Assembly: GCF_000006565.2 (NCBI RefSeq)
Contig: NC_031467.1
Span: 434,001-498,000 of the forward strand
Length of the DNA stretch: 64,000 bases
Reading direction: 5' to 3'
DNA from: Toxoplasma gondii ME49
Taxonomy: Eukaryota; Apicomplexa; Conoidasida; Eucoccidiorida; Sarcocystidae
Positions 34,601 through 47,700 of this stretch are shown piece by piece. The notes beneath the pieces were generated by a model. That model was not told the DNA's origin. It ran no database searches and saw nothing but the letters and a program-made list of their open reading frames with translations. The first letter of the stretch is position 1. The number at the start of each line of letters is the position of its first letter. Both the position numbers and the translations under genes were made by a program.

Positions 34601-37600
34601 TCGTGGCAGAACGCTGTCCACTTCATGTTGATCACCGGCGTGTCTTCGTCGATAGCCGCGGGAAGCAGAGCAGCTAACTGTTTGGTTGTGTTGAGGAGTC
34701 CCTCGAGGCGGGCATCCAGCTGCGTTAGCCACCGGCGCTGAGATCTTGACATGTACTGGCTTGTCTCCTTCCCGGCTTCTTCCAGTGTCCCCACTCCGTC
34801 TTCCAGACTCTGGTCGTGGTCAAGCGTCTGTGGCGCGTCACTGTCGTTTTCTGTGCTGTTGACGCCCCTCGCTCTGATTCCACCTTGGCCCGCGCTGCCC
34901 TGCTTGCCGCTCTTCGTTCCGTTTGTCGCCTCAGACGCTTCCTCCTCTTCACTGTCCCCCTCGTCTTCCCCAGGTGCGTTCTGAACGTAGTGCTGCAGCG
35001 AGGCGGGGATCTGCGGTCGGAGGAACGCCCCCCCACATCTCGTGTTCAGCTCCACTGCATCTTTGCACAGCTGAAAAACAAATACAGGATACAGGACAAG
35101 CCTTTCGCACTCCTTCTGCCTCTTCAAGGGCCGAAAGCCACGGTCGGAAGCTACACGCTCGGAAAAGCGGAATCCGCAAATTCATCGCTCTCCTCGACGA
35201 AACGACATGACTGTGCGGGAAGTCAAAGGCACCTCGTGATCTTTTCTCTCGCACTTCCACAGAGCCGGAAACAGGAGCCTTTAGAAATCCCGCCACGTGA
35301 AGAGTAGGCGCGGACTTGAGAGGAGAATGGAAAGGTGGTTAAATAACAATCTTGATGGTGCTCTAAGTTCCGATGGGGACAGCAGTCGGGAACCCTCTGC
35401 GACTTGCCCTGACCTGTTCTCCAACCTTTTTAGCCTTTGTCCTACTCTTGCAAACTCCCAATAGCTCCTCTTGCGCCAACCGCCCCGTTGCAGCCAGACA
35501 TTTTCATGTTTCTTTTGAAAACACGGACTCCCATGTAGAAGCGTCATCGCAGGCACGCACTACATGATCAACACTATCCTGCTGCGCATGCCCTCTGTAT
35601 ATTGTGTCTTGAAGCAATGTTAGCAACCGGTATCGTCTAGCGTCTTACGCGGGTGTGAAAGAAATTCCATCCAAGACCTAAGGTCTTTCAGTATTTACAC
35701 ACAGAGTGCAACGTTCCGGAGACAACCAAAATCGGGTGCTCACCTCGCCACTGTAGTAGCACAGCGAATGAACTTGGCGCAAGTAAGTTATCTGCAAGTC
35801 CAGACGTCTGACACACCCACGCACACAAAAGTCGTGTCCACTGGTGATATTCGTTGGCGGACTTTCTCCCAGAAACACCACGACCCTTTCCTGGATGCGT
35901 TTGCTTATACAGCGAAAGTACCCCACTTTCAACGGAGCTGACTAACTCTTCCCGCTTGGGTATTTAAATCAATAGCAGCAAATGCTCACACAAATTGGTT
36001 TCGGGCGTCTAGGACCACTGCATTCGCCATCTGGGGAATCGACAAAAAAGTGACCGCAACCCTATACATGGTGAAAGGGAGTACCAGCGCCCTTCGCCCT
36101 GCCAGCAGCAGCGCGCATGACGAGGTCAAAACAGAAAACCAAATCCCAGTTCAATACCTCGTTTAGTTGTTTACTTTGGTCACCGGATTCAAGTTCCACA
36201 CGTCAGCGTAATTCAACAAACTCTCAGTCAATGATCTATGCGCCTCTCCCGGGCACGCCTTTGAATTAATCAGGGTGCTTTGAAATTTAGAATTTCCCGA
36301 AGACCCGCACCTCGACGTCCTTGCCATGCACAGGCCTTCCTGTTCGTTCCCTAGAAGGTCCCAAGTTCTGACAGATGGAGTCAGCGTACTCAGTCGCGAG
36401 GACACCAAAGAACAGCCGGCAAAACGCAGTACGGTCTGTCGCGCTAGTCAGGCGCAGCAGTGTTCCTTCTTTTGCCGGGTTTCTATTGCCTCGAGTCGCA
36501 CGTCCGTGGAATTTAAACACTTACTGCTTTTCGTTCATATCTCCAGACAGCGACGCCAAGAATAGGTTCGTCTCCATGCCGTCCCACACTCCCAGCTGCT
36601 CATCTGTAGAAGAAATGAGGAAAATCAATAGGCGACTGAACCCAATGGCTCGTCAAAACGCAAATACCGGAAATGTAGACGACGGACAGAAAGGTGCAAG
36701 CGGCTTCGCACGCCGAAGGGGTCGGTGAAACGTATAATAAAGCTCGTCGCGACACAGGACCTCTCCCAGGCGCTCTCAAAACCGTCACTGCCTCTGTGAT
36801 TTCTGTGTCGACTCGAAGTCTGAACAAAGTAAAGACTACAGAACCACTGGGGCTGTTCCACATGTAGCGACAGAAAGCAACGAAGGTGACCTGGACAAAC
36901 GCAATCGGCGAGAAAACACGTCACGCTGGACTAACCGAGGTTTGAGATGAGACTCCTGGAAATGTCCAAATCTTTTTGAATGCGGCTCGGTGTGCATACA
37001 GCAGGTGGCGCGACAGACACGTCGCACGTGGGGGGCTGCGGCGGCTCCGACAAAGTCAACGAAATGACTTTCAAAGTCTCCTGCTCATCGCCGCTTTGTG
37101 TGATCGTGATCATCGGCTTCGTCACCTTGATCCTGAAGGCCGGTTGCAGAGCGCATGTGTCCAAACAGTGCCAAAGCATGTTCTCCACAAGAGAACCGCA
37201 TCCCCACCAGCTTGTCCCTAAGTTCACGATCTCCGACGTCACTAGACTCGGTAGTCGGTGGGCACAACGCGGCGGTTCGCTCCCCCTTCAGCTCTCTTGT
37301 GCATGCAGGAGGGGCACCAGCTGCACTCTTTAAGCATTGCTTGAGTTCTCTGCCGAAGCCAACGTGACGAACACGGAAGACAAATGCCAACAGAGAACGC
37401 TCTGACCAATGCCGCCGCAACCTCCAGCGTTTCACAAGACTCCGTGGCGGGGGAGGCGGCCTCCGGTAACGCCTACGCGACTTACGTCATATCAGGAATG
37501 CTCTCCATGGCGACTTGTTTTGTATCCTCGTCAGGAAACAACACGAAAGCGGTCCTCGCTTCCACCGGGCTCCCGCCCTCGGCCATGCCGACATAGATCG

Positions 37601-40600
37601 CCCCCTTCTTCTGGGAAAATTCACACAAATTGAGGCTCCGTGTGCCAATGAATTTACGCGCCGGTACCGACGCTCATCATGACCCGGGCTCACGTGCCAC
37701 AGAACTATGTGACTCATATAAAAAGTGTAGGGGCGTCCACAAATGAGGAGTTGACAAACGCCAGCGTACAAGTCAAAGACATGTCAAAGTCACTGACATA
37801 TGAAAGTCAGGAGTATACGGAAGTCAACAAAACACCAAAGTCAGAAGTTTACGCAAGACACACCGTGGTTGAGACGCGCAGCCTCTGAGACGTGAGCAGC
37901 AGACGGAAAACCCGAGTCTGCGTGCCCTGGCCCGACACCCAGTTCGTGGAAACTCACAGCCAGTTCATCGTGGATGTCAAACTTGGAAATTGCGGGGTCA
38001 ACATCTCGGATCATGAGACACCCCGTGGTGGGCAGAAGCAAGAAAGGCGGCTGGGGATGCTCAGTTCGACGCAGTCTCCGTTTCGGCTTTCCTTCTTCAT
38101 CGTCCATCTCCTCGTCCTGTCCGTTCTCTTCTTCCATCTCAAACGAAAGGGACGGCTCTACGTCCACAGTTTGCTGGCTCGGCCATTCGTTCCACAGCAG
38201 TGGAGACCCCTCTGGGAAGAACAAAAGGACACAGCAATGGAGCTTTCCTCAGGTCGTGGAGTATATGAAAGTAAAAAAATGAAGAAAAGGTGACCCTGCT
38301 ACACTCCAACTGAACTCCCTCGGGGCGCGAAAGGTCGCTCCACGGCGGTGTGGCTGTTCGCGCGACACAAAGCATCATACATCTTTTGAATCCTGAAGCC
38401 TTCACATTCGAATCCGTACGAAGAAGGAAGCTCAGAAGCCACCAACTCCAGGCACGCGTTACTGAACTGCGAGGTGTGCTGCACCTTCCCCCCGACGAAA
38501 AGGCAGAGACATGCGACTTTAGATCACCGGCTACACAACAGCAAACCGTATGCTACGGAGCTGAGTTTAGCAACCCAGAGTCTAACTGAGCGCCTGTCAC
38601 AAGCTGTTGTATAATACTAGCCCCGAACACAACAAACCGAATAGGTCACAAACGTAAAGAATCTGGATCCACATGGAATGCACTCTGAATATCTCAGAGC
38701 ACGCCTTGACTGTAGAGAATAAATCAACACAGACTGAGGCAGACTGCTCCAGACGTGTGGTGGCAGTTTGGATAGTCCTTCTAAAAATCATTTACCGAAT
38801 GTTTGCCCACGTTCGCTACTCTAAACGACACAAAAGTAACTCGTTGCAATGGAATATATAAGCATATATATATATATATATGGACTTTGAAACGAAGACT
38901 TAAGTATGGAAGCACGGGTGGGTCTTGGCTCCGTTCCCTTTCATAACGCAGCCGATGGTTCGTACCTAATCTGTCCTGCCTGAGTTGTGCCAGCATGTAA
39001 AAGTGGTAGAAGTGATGAACGGAATGCGATCCCAAACCCGTCGTTAGTTCGTATGCATGTGAACGCGTCAATCACCTATCAGTGCCAATCAACGGCATTT
39101 AACATAGCGTGACGTTCAATGAGACTCAAGACCTAAATAAACCGGGAGTCGTCCTCGCAGCATACACTCCCCAGAACAAGCTTAGAAATAGTCCTCATAG
39201 ATGGCTATCCCCAGTCGCGCCATGTTTAAAAGGCTAACTCGCAGAATATATTCCCCCAAAACATGTTTGAAATGGATACCCAGAGAAACCCGCTCACAAA
39301 AATGAAAATCATGCTGAACGTCGCCCGACATGCACTACCCATCAGCGAGAACTGAAGCTAGACTTCCTGATGTACGTCATAGAAAGGAATTTCTAATCGG
39401 ACACTCGATGAACTTTAGGGCTCTCCAGATGTGACAGACAGACGATCTCTGTGACTGCTCTGCAGCTGCAGACTTGCCTGCGCTGTCTTCAATGAACTGT
39501 CGGAGCCCCGGAGAGTCTGCGTCGAGCGACAGACTGGAGAAGAAGCCTCTGTGCACCTTCTGCGAACGAGACACAGCCCGGGACAGCGTTAACAAGACAC
39601 GCATAAAGCGAGTTCCCGCGGCAGAGGCAGAGAAAGAGGGAGACAGAGAGAACGAGACACGAAGCATGGAAAGGGATATAGAGGGAGCGATAAAAGAAAA
39701 ATAGAGATCTCAGGGGTACACACGGGGGCGTCTTGATTCGACTTGAAATGGCCCTCCCACACCGGGGCGCTGCGGACCTAGCAAGATGAATGGACACTTC
39801 CTGAAACATTACCGCTCTTGAGCAGTCCCCCCTCAGAGACCAGGAACACCAACGTTTCAAGGCATCCCAACCGTCTCGTCAGTCGTCAAACGCAGAGCGG
39901 ACCTGCTCTCCATGCAGGCCTGTTTTACCAAGAACTGAACCGTGACAGATGTCTATCGGAAGCCACGGAAAATTTCAGGAGGGGAGTGATCTTCTGACCA
40001 ACAAGCGCATCTGCGGCTAACACATACTCAGACCAGCTGACCGTAGCCTGCTTCGAGCAAAGAAATTCGCCTTTCGCTTACCTCGACAAACACACGAGCG
40101 ACGTTCTTCGCCCGAGCCTTCAGCAACTCGAATTGGCGTCGAACCAGATTCGGGTGGTACAGCTCCCTCATGAACGCGTTTTTGCTATGGTTTGAAAAGA
40201 ACAGTTTGGCGTGATATTCCCGGTACTGCTCCACGTAGTTTTCGTAGTCCTGGGATAACTGCTTCTGTGTGCAGTGATCTGGCTGGAAAGCAATCGTCGC
40301 AGACAAATCACAAGAGGTGCTAATGCATCCTGGCCACGGGAACTCGGACGCAAGGAAATGACGGGATCGATCCCAAAAGCCCTTCGCAAAAGAACAGAAC
40401 TGGAAAGGTAAGAAAACCCCAAAGGCTCCCCGAAGAAAAAAAGCAGAAAAGTAGTAGGTAAATACACCAGAAAACCAGTGAAACCGCCCGCCAGGGTCAC
40501 CAATGGAAGCTGAATACCCGCCTCAACAAACGGACTTTCTCCAATACCAACTCCATCAAGGACGCGGGAACCCCTTTCTTAGCACTCAGTGGCGCCTCTA

Positions 40601-41485
40601 AACACGATTCGAGGCTACGCCACACGCATGCGCAAGTGGGCTATCTTTGCCGGCAACCGCGCTCTCCTCCAACTCTTTTCCTCTCGTGGAAATAAACCCC
40701 CGTCGGAATACCGTAAAGTCACAGCTGTACATCCACCGCGTGCATCAGGCGTTCGCAGGTTCTGTGACGCAGACACGCCCTTGCATGCGACTGTCAGGAA
40801 AACAGGACGACATCACAACTCCCTCGAAAAGCAGAGCGCCACGATCCCGGCGGCCCCCTCGTTCACCTCGGCATCCAGCGAGAAGACACGGACGAAGAGA
40901 GAAAAGGGAGACAAGGGATACAGGGGAGACAAAGAAGGGAAGAGAGAGACGAGAGGAGAACGACAGAGCAGATAGGAGAAAGGGAAAGAAGAGAGAGACG
41001 GAAAGCGAAGAGCGGAGAAAGGCAGACAAAGGAAGGAGAAGAGAGACGGAGAGAAAGACACGAAACAGAGAAGGAGAAAAAAGCGAGAAGAGAGAAGAGC
41101 GAAGCGAGCTTGCACTCCCTTTGTCCACCTCGATGCTTCCTGGCTTCTCCTTGCTTACGCGTGTCATGACGAACTGTTTGAAGTTCATCATCGGTCCCGA
41201 CATCATTCTTTCTCGTTCTTCTTCCTCGGAAACGACAGCGCGTCCGGGTCGGTTATCGCCAGCGTCTCCGTACCCTCTGCCGAATTTGTGTCCGTGTTTT
41301 CGCGAGTTGTCTCCGCCGGCATAGAACGCCTGAGAGTTGCTGAGGCCTGCATTCCTCATGCCTCGTCCACCAAAGTGTCTATTGTTTCTGCCGGAGCCAC
41401 GGCGATCTTCTCGGTCTCGATGTCGGTTGCCGCCGCGTGCCGGTGACCTACTCCGGCTGCGACTGAAGCGGCGTGTTCCCCCCAT
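31687..41485 (-). CDS. SERRATE/ARS2 homologue (nuclear cap-binding-associated RNA processing factor)
   Basis: In other eukaryotes ARS2/SERRATE links the nuclear cap-binding complex to RNA processing and decay. Exons on the minus strand: 41485-41159, 40282-40082, about 39559-39478, about 38480-38299, 38211-37958, 37610-37486, 37132-36936, 36603-36525, 35807-35744, 35070-34600, 33984-33856, 33196-32944, 32371-32279 and 31805-31687, for about 860 residues (human ARS2 871). The order matches the family: an RS/RG-rich N-terminus; the DUF3546 region (NFKQFVMTR, then QLSQDYENYVEQYREYHAKL); an RRM-like part starting CLMIRDVDPAISKFDI; the YLRQVHSLCYYSGE helix; a zinc finger CRLCNKPFKAPIFVFKHLRKKH; a Gly/Pro-rich region; and a C-terminal RRPDWDAPEP resembling the family's RDLDAP end. 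Phases close everywhere except around the third and fourth exons, where a GC-AG donor is likely (cut after 39478) and the next junctions are unresolved. Confidence 0.9.
38856..38882. repeat. AT dinucleotide microsatellite in an ARS2 intron
   Basis: A run of about ten AT units, slightly interrupted at its left end (TATATAAGCATATATAT), in the intron between the third and fourth ARS2 exons. Confidence 0.9.
40884..41108. repeat. Long purine-rich (GAGA) tract in ARS2 intron 1
   Basis: About 225 bases are almost entirely purine on the plus strand, built from GAGA, GGAGA and AAGGG units with scattered C. The ARS2 transcript reads the other strand, so the RNA carries a long UC-rich tract. It begins about 50 bases beyond the exon 1 donor at 41158. 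Confidence 0.85.
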
Positions 41486-41527
41486 CTCGGCTTTGAAAAA
41501 ACAGGGGAAAGGGGCAAGACGCGTACA

Positions 41528-41563
41528 CAGAGACGCTGTTTGGTGTTACATCAGAGACGCTGT
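41528..41563. promoter_or_regulatory. Paired CAGAGACGCTGT elements upstream of ARS2
   Basis: CAGAGACGCTGT occurs twice, at 41528-41539 and 41552-41563, exactly 24 bases apart and 43-78 bases upstream of the ARS2 start codon at 41485. Each contains AGAGACG, matching the WGAGACG element described as a promoter motif in Toxoplasma. That the motif acts here is inference from sequence and position. Confidence 0.5.
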
Positions 41564-41731
41564 GTCCTCCGAGTGGCCAGTCCCGAAGAGCCGACTGGAG
41601 GAAGGAGATTCGTGGTCGCTGATGGCGACACCGGCGGAGAAGCGAAGCTGCAGACCTCGTCTTGCGCAGAGTCCACTGCACCTGAGAAAGAAAAAACACG
41701 CATACACCTCCGCCCCTCCTATCACAGCTAG

Positions 41732-41746
41732 CTGTGTGTGTGTGTC
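41732..41746. repeat. TG dinucleotide microsatellite
   Basis: A TGTGTGTGTGTGTGT-type run about 250 bases upstream of the ARS2 start codon. Confidence 0.85.
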
Positions 41747-44700
41747 GTCATTGAGCGGCATTTTGTGGACGAGTAATTGATGGGAAGACGAATGCCGTCC
41801 AAAAGAAGAACGAAAGAAGGAACCGCAAGAAGTGCCCTCTGCACAAAAGCCCGAGCGACAGTGGCCCTAGGTAAGGCGGCAAGCGGAGAACTCTCTGGCA
41901 GAACCGGAGGACGGCAGCATACGGAACAGGCACGACTCAGATATGCTGTGACCGCAGAAAAAAGACGCGTTGGATGTTTGGCGTCGACCAAAGAGAAGAG
42001 AACGCGAACAGTCGTGCCAGCCACAGGCCACAACGTCACCGGCGGCGAGAACGGAAGTGTGTCTCAACGAATATGGGTGTTCATCCGAAATCATAACATC
42101 CCATACACCTCATTCATATCCGAGTTCATGGGACTACCAACACCCCAATATGTTTACTTGTCGCCGACAAAACGGCTGCTGATAGACTAGCTGTTAATGG
42201 CGACCACGGTTCATGGTGGGTATCTTAGAAACAACTGCACGAAAAACACCACTATGTAAACAGGATTCGCACGAGTCCACAGAGCCATTGTGAACGCAAG
42301 TCGGAAGGAAAGCCGTCAGATAACACCATAACTTGCAATAACGCGTCACCCTCGGAAGACGAACAACTCCGAGTGCTGACCACACAACATGTCGCAAAGG
42401 CGAAGCCTAAACCGTAGAACATGCGGAGTCGACAGAAGAGGGACATCTGCCTTGACAACAACCGCAACTACACAACCCGGTGCACTCCTGCTACTCCGGA
42501 GATTCGCTCACTGAAGAGAAGGCAATGGTACTGGTCGCTTGTTTGCCCCTGAAAAAGAAAACGACGGCACCCTGCGAACAGTGGGTCTCCCCTAGCGCAT
42601 ACACGGTCACGGGAAATTCCTTGTGGCGCAAGTCGCAGCTTGAAAAACCTATAAGGCCGAGGTAAGTCTACACCCAGCAATTCGCAGGCTCTCAGTGAAT
42701 GAGGAACGGAAGGAAGACAGTCATTCTACTCGGCCTGTAGGGGCAGGTGGTAGCCACAAATGAGAAAGGAGGAAATACTGAAGCTGCACTGCAGCGAATA
42801 GACGAGACAGAATCCCAGGATAAATCACAAGTGCCGGAGCCACGAAAACACAATGAACATAGTAGTTCAGTACGCGGGCTTGAATAAAGAGGAAGTGACC
42901 AAAGAAGCAGGGACCACTTATGCCTCCGATTCTTGGTGAAATATCCCCAACGTGCGCAGAAAACCGTACATTCAGGGAAGACACGTGACGGGACTCTAAG
43001 CAGTTAAGTTCGGACGTTGGTTAAGCGATAATGCAAGGCGGGAAAGAGTGAATGAACAGCAGCATGTGGGGGGATCGACGGAGACGGTGAGACAACAGCA
43101 CACTTTGATCGGTCCTGCAAACCCGAAAACATCTAGGAAAAAAAGCAGAGAAATCAGATGAGCGTTCGCAGAAGATGGAAGTAGAGGGGAAGAAAGTTGC
43201 AGCGCTTCGACAGCCTCCGAAAATTGGTGTTTACCACCACTCATGTCAGCATTCACGAATTCCCCTTATCTCTGCTGTCGCACACGCGTGCCGCAAAAGC
43301 GAAACCCAGCTGGGGATGATGGAGAAAAGTCGCCGCACTGCAGCCCAGGTAATCGGGTTTCCGGGTCCGTTTAACACCGCGAAGGGGTGCCGCGCCTATC
43401 TTCATCCGTTCACAGAAGCGAGTTCTACAACGTTTAACGAATGTGGCTTTACGTGTGTGAAAAACGTGGAAACAATGAACAAGATGCACTGCAAACTGAG
43501 GTCTTTTCAGCTCCGTAGGGACAAAGGGGCATGCATCTTCCCCGCTTGGCAACGAGAAGTCGGCTGCTCGTAACTGCAGCCGTGCTAGCCTGACCTTTCG
43601 GCTGACATGTCTCTCCGTGAGATATCGAGTTCCACAGGGATGTTGGCTCTGGATATCGAATTTGCGGCTTCTGAGAAACCAGACCGGCGACTGTATAGGC
43701 AGAAACATGAGTGTGCGGTAGGAAGGTGTCAGATGCATACTGAGGAAAAGGAGTTTCCCGTCATTGTCTCCACATTCGTAAAGTCTTTTTAGTGGCGCAG
43801 GCAGGGCAGACTGCTAGGTACTTTTCATCAGAGTTCGTCTTCATTCCATGCTTCCTTGTTGTCAGTTCCTTTTGTTCGCGGGGAACGGACAGCACCACCC
43901 TACCACGAGACGCGAATCGGCCGTTTGAGTGTACGTGTCACACCATCTCCCTCGGTCAACTTCCGCGATAATGCGTGCCCCGAGAAAACCACTTTATGAC
44001 GCGGCATATACCCCTTATATGTCGTGGAGGAACCATTCGAGAAAGGCCCCTATGTTAGGCGATCTTCCAATTCTTTCGTCATTATTAGAGGGGACACGCG
44101 GCAGCGTGGTGCCCGCGGCAGGCGGCACCTGGCTACCGATTACCAGCGAGGAACGACAGTATCCGCAGCGGCGGAGCCCCGGATCGATAGAAACAAAACC
44201 ACAAGCTTTGGCTTGGTAATGAAAGATAAATGTCTGGCGTTCAGGCGTTGGATACAGCAGTGCACATGATGCAGACAATTGTCCGAGTTTTCGTAACGCA
44301 GTGGGGGGGACAGTCACACGTAGGGAGACTAAATGGCGGCACACGCCGGGTCTTTTTTTCTTCCCCTGTGCATCGGTGTGTCGATAGTACTATGGCATTA
44401 CCGGATGACTGCTCCCTCAAATTCAGGTTATTATTGCTCTCCACAAAGACACACGCATTTACATAAACTCGAGAATTGCAGCAGCATTTGAGGGATCACC
44501 TATTGCACGTGTTCGTCGTAAGGAAACGTTCAGAGTACTTCTTCTCGTCGGCGGCTAAAGATTACTACAGTAAGAGTTGCGGATATAGAGTTCATGAAAC
44601 CAGATATCTTGATTGATGATTGATAAAAAAAATCATAAAGTAACCACAAATGTATGATGCGAAGGTTCCTCGATCAGTTGTACATCGATTAATTTGCTTG

Positions 44701-47700
44701 TCTGTTAGCAGGTGCTAATTCCACCTCAAAGTAGCTGCTCCAAGGAGAAACGTTTTTGTATGGGGACGCGTCAAAACATTGCTTCTGCCGCTTTCCACTT
44801 TCACATGAGGTTCCTCCTTATGGTTTCCCCCAAATCGAATGCGCGATGGCTCAGTGACAGGCGCCAGTGTGCAGGCTGAGCGGGGACTCTCAACGTGCCT
44901 GCTTTTGATGCGTCGCCAAACGCGAAGTCTCTCGATGTCGCAACAGTCATCTTGTCGGGCGCGAAACCACGGGAGTTACAATCTGCGCCACTACCAGTGT
45001 TGGGGCTATGCATCATAACTCTACGAGGTAAGGTACCATTTGGGGTGAGCTGCATGCACGACGCCCCCGCGTCCTTTGCTCGTTCCAAAGAAATCAGTTC
45101 CCTCATATGCCGCCGCCGCGTGACAAAACCTCAAGATATTTCGCGATCCTGAAGTACCTGTCTGATTAGATATTACTTCGTGGAAGACAGCTGCATGCGT
45201 AATACTTTACCTCCGTCTTAAACGGGTGAAGAGGCCTCCTCCAAGCACGTCACTCAGTGCAGGATTTCCGCAGAGGTTCCCATCATTTTTAGAGGTTGCA
45301 CACATCGCTGCTAATGCCCTTTGCCAACCCCGCCCCGCAAATGGATGAAGCGAAACGAGGAGCGCAAAAGACCATTGCATCTGACGAGCAACCGACTCGA
45401 CAAGAACGTTGGAAGGACCAAGGGAGCCACCTGAAGTAGCTTGTCCTTCCACATTCGACACACACGGACGAAAACAAAAACGGACATCTCATAGATATGC
45501 CTTGAATGGCCGAAATAGAGTCATATGATTTTTTCGAAATTTCTGCTGGGTTGGAATGCTAGTGAGACACGACGTCGAACTCCGCGATGTTTCGCCGCGA
45601 TGGCTTACTCTTCTTTCTTATTTTTGTTGTACAAAAGAGAACTGCATGCGTGCGGAATCCGTGCCGGCTTTGCGATGTCGACCGCTTCTTGTCGTCTGCA
45701 ACAACAGCAGCACGAAATTGAAAACTGTTCTCCACCCTCCGCCGACAGCCACTGCTGGCACACAGTTGCAATATGGTTTTACAGTTAGTCTGTCTCTTCC
45801 CGTTGGGCATCATCCTCCTGGTGTCAAATGTTTGAAGCCCTGGCCCAAGCGGTGAGAAATCCGGTATCCGCTCAACTTGGTGGACGCTTTTCCGCGTCCT
45901 GACTCATCCATGATTTACGTTTCCAGCACTAGAATTGGAGATGCAAGCTAATGCCCACCAGTGCTTAGCAGGTGTCTGCTTCCTTAATAACGTGCCATTC
46001 CGCTTGCGAAGGGAGTCACAACTCTTGTTCCTCCGCGCTTCTTCTGTACATCGCAACGCCTGTGTGCTGGTGGGAGGGTGCCGAGCTTCTGTGTTGAGGC
46101 GATTGCAGCAGTTCCCCGTACCCCGTGTGTCACGTGCCTTTACACAAAAGAGCCTCGTTCACAAATGGCGGTCCTCCATGTTCTCATCAAGTTCTCCTAC
46201 GCTTTAGACTCGATGAGAGAAGGACCGCCGTTGGTAAGGACAAGAGACAACACCTTGGGGACGGTTTCTTATTGAATATGAGGTGGTTCCTCACATTCCT
46301 CCCATTTACTGGTTCATTCTGTTGGCCGTCGACTAGAAGCCACTTGGTGACATCCGGGGGAAATATTATCGACACTAATATTACAGCGGCGGCAGTCCCG
46401 TCGTTTCGATGCACCTGGAAATTGCGTCATGCTACATTAATGGCTGGAAGCCTATTAATTGCTTCTGCCCCTGACTCCTTCGAACTCAGAATAATGCCAT
46501 GTTATCGGAGGTACGACAGTTTGCGTGATCACCGGCGTAACCATATGTTCAAACCCTGGACGTCCGCGCCGCCTTACGGCCTTGCCCTACATGTGTTATT
46601 TATACGCTTTGTTAATCATCGACAGCTGTCGGCCATCGTTCGTTGACTAGATATTCTGACGCAAGGGAATGACTAACCGCGTTCAAGCTGAAGTGAGCAT
46701 GGCACCGCACTGACTAGACCATCGTTTGGCCTTTTTCACAATTCCAGCCACATATTTGCTTCTTATTTGTGTCAGTGAAATTATGAGCTATCCACGTGTG
46801 CATCGATGCTTCGCTGGGTCATGCAGAGACGAATAAGCGATCGACAGACTTGACTTGTCTACAAGAGGGTCTCTGATGCACCTTTAAGGCGTGGCCACCT
46901 AGAAAGAAGGACGGAGCCCGTTGACTCCGTCGAACCGTGACGTCTCTGGCTCAACGGTGCTACACCAATGAGGTGACATCCTAGAGTCTGCTGACTCCGG
47001 AAAAATGTCATGGTAGAGGATAAATGACGCTGCAGCCTCCTCGAACCGCAGTATCGCTCACGATAGGCTCCAGACTATCCTTGGTATTCCTGTTTGCACC
47101 TGCATGTCCACTGGTGAGACAAAACGAAAATGTACTCCTTATACGACAACTCAGTTACTCCAGCGGGAGTACGTTGAGGATTCGGATAAGCGGTTTCTTC
47201 AATCTCATCTCTCTTTGTGGAACAATACACTTCTGCTGCCTTCTGTATACCTTACTTTCGTATCTATTGCGAGGAAAAAGCTGCCACCACCGCAAAATAC
47301 TGGAAGAGAAAGATTTCTCCAAGGCATTGCGAAATGAGAGGATTGCTCTTACCTCAAGGCTGCGATCACAGCTACAGCGCTCCGAAGCCCTTCGCCTTCG
47401 AGGCGGGTCAAGCGGAGACGAATACCACCATTAAACGACACATCTGATGCTCGAAGGTAGTGCCTGCAAGGCATTTGTCTGAAGAGGCCGCGTCCTCAAG
47501 AACAACAAAAATGCAAGGCGTTTCCCGAGCGAAAGGGTAGTGATGACGCAGAGAAGACATCTAGAGGCCATGCTGCACTCTCTCTTCGCGGTGATACCTT
47601 ATGCCGCTAGCATTCCGGAGGTAAGGGCGATCAGAGGAATGATCAAATATTTGTACTCAATTCCGTTTCCGTGTAAACGGAAGGCTGTAGACAGATATTG

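Noticed and set aside
40745..41158. Continuation of the ARS2 first-exon frame through the purine tract
   Set aside because: The frame stays open only because the tract lacks stops. A strong donor (GTAAGC) lies at 41158 in phase with the next conserved exon, and the translated tract is a meaningless Ser/Leu/Phe repeat.
44580..44720. AT-rich stretch considered as a mitochondrial DNA insertion
   Set aside because: No reading frame or sequence I can tie to cox1, cob or rRNA fragments; composition alone is not enough.
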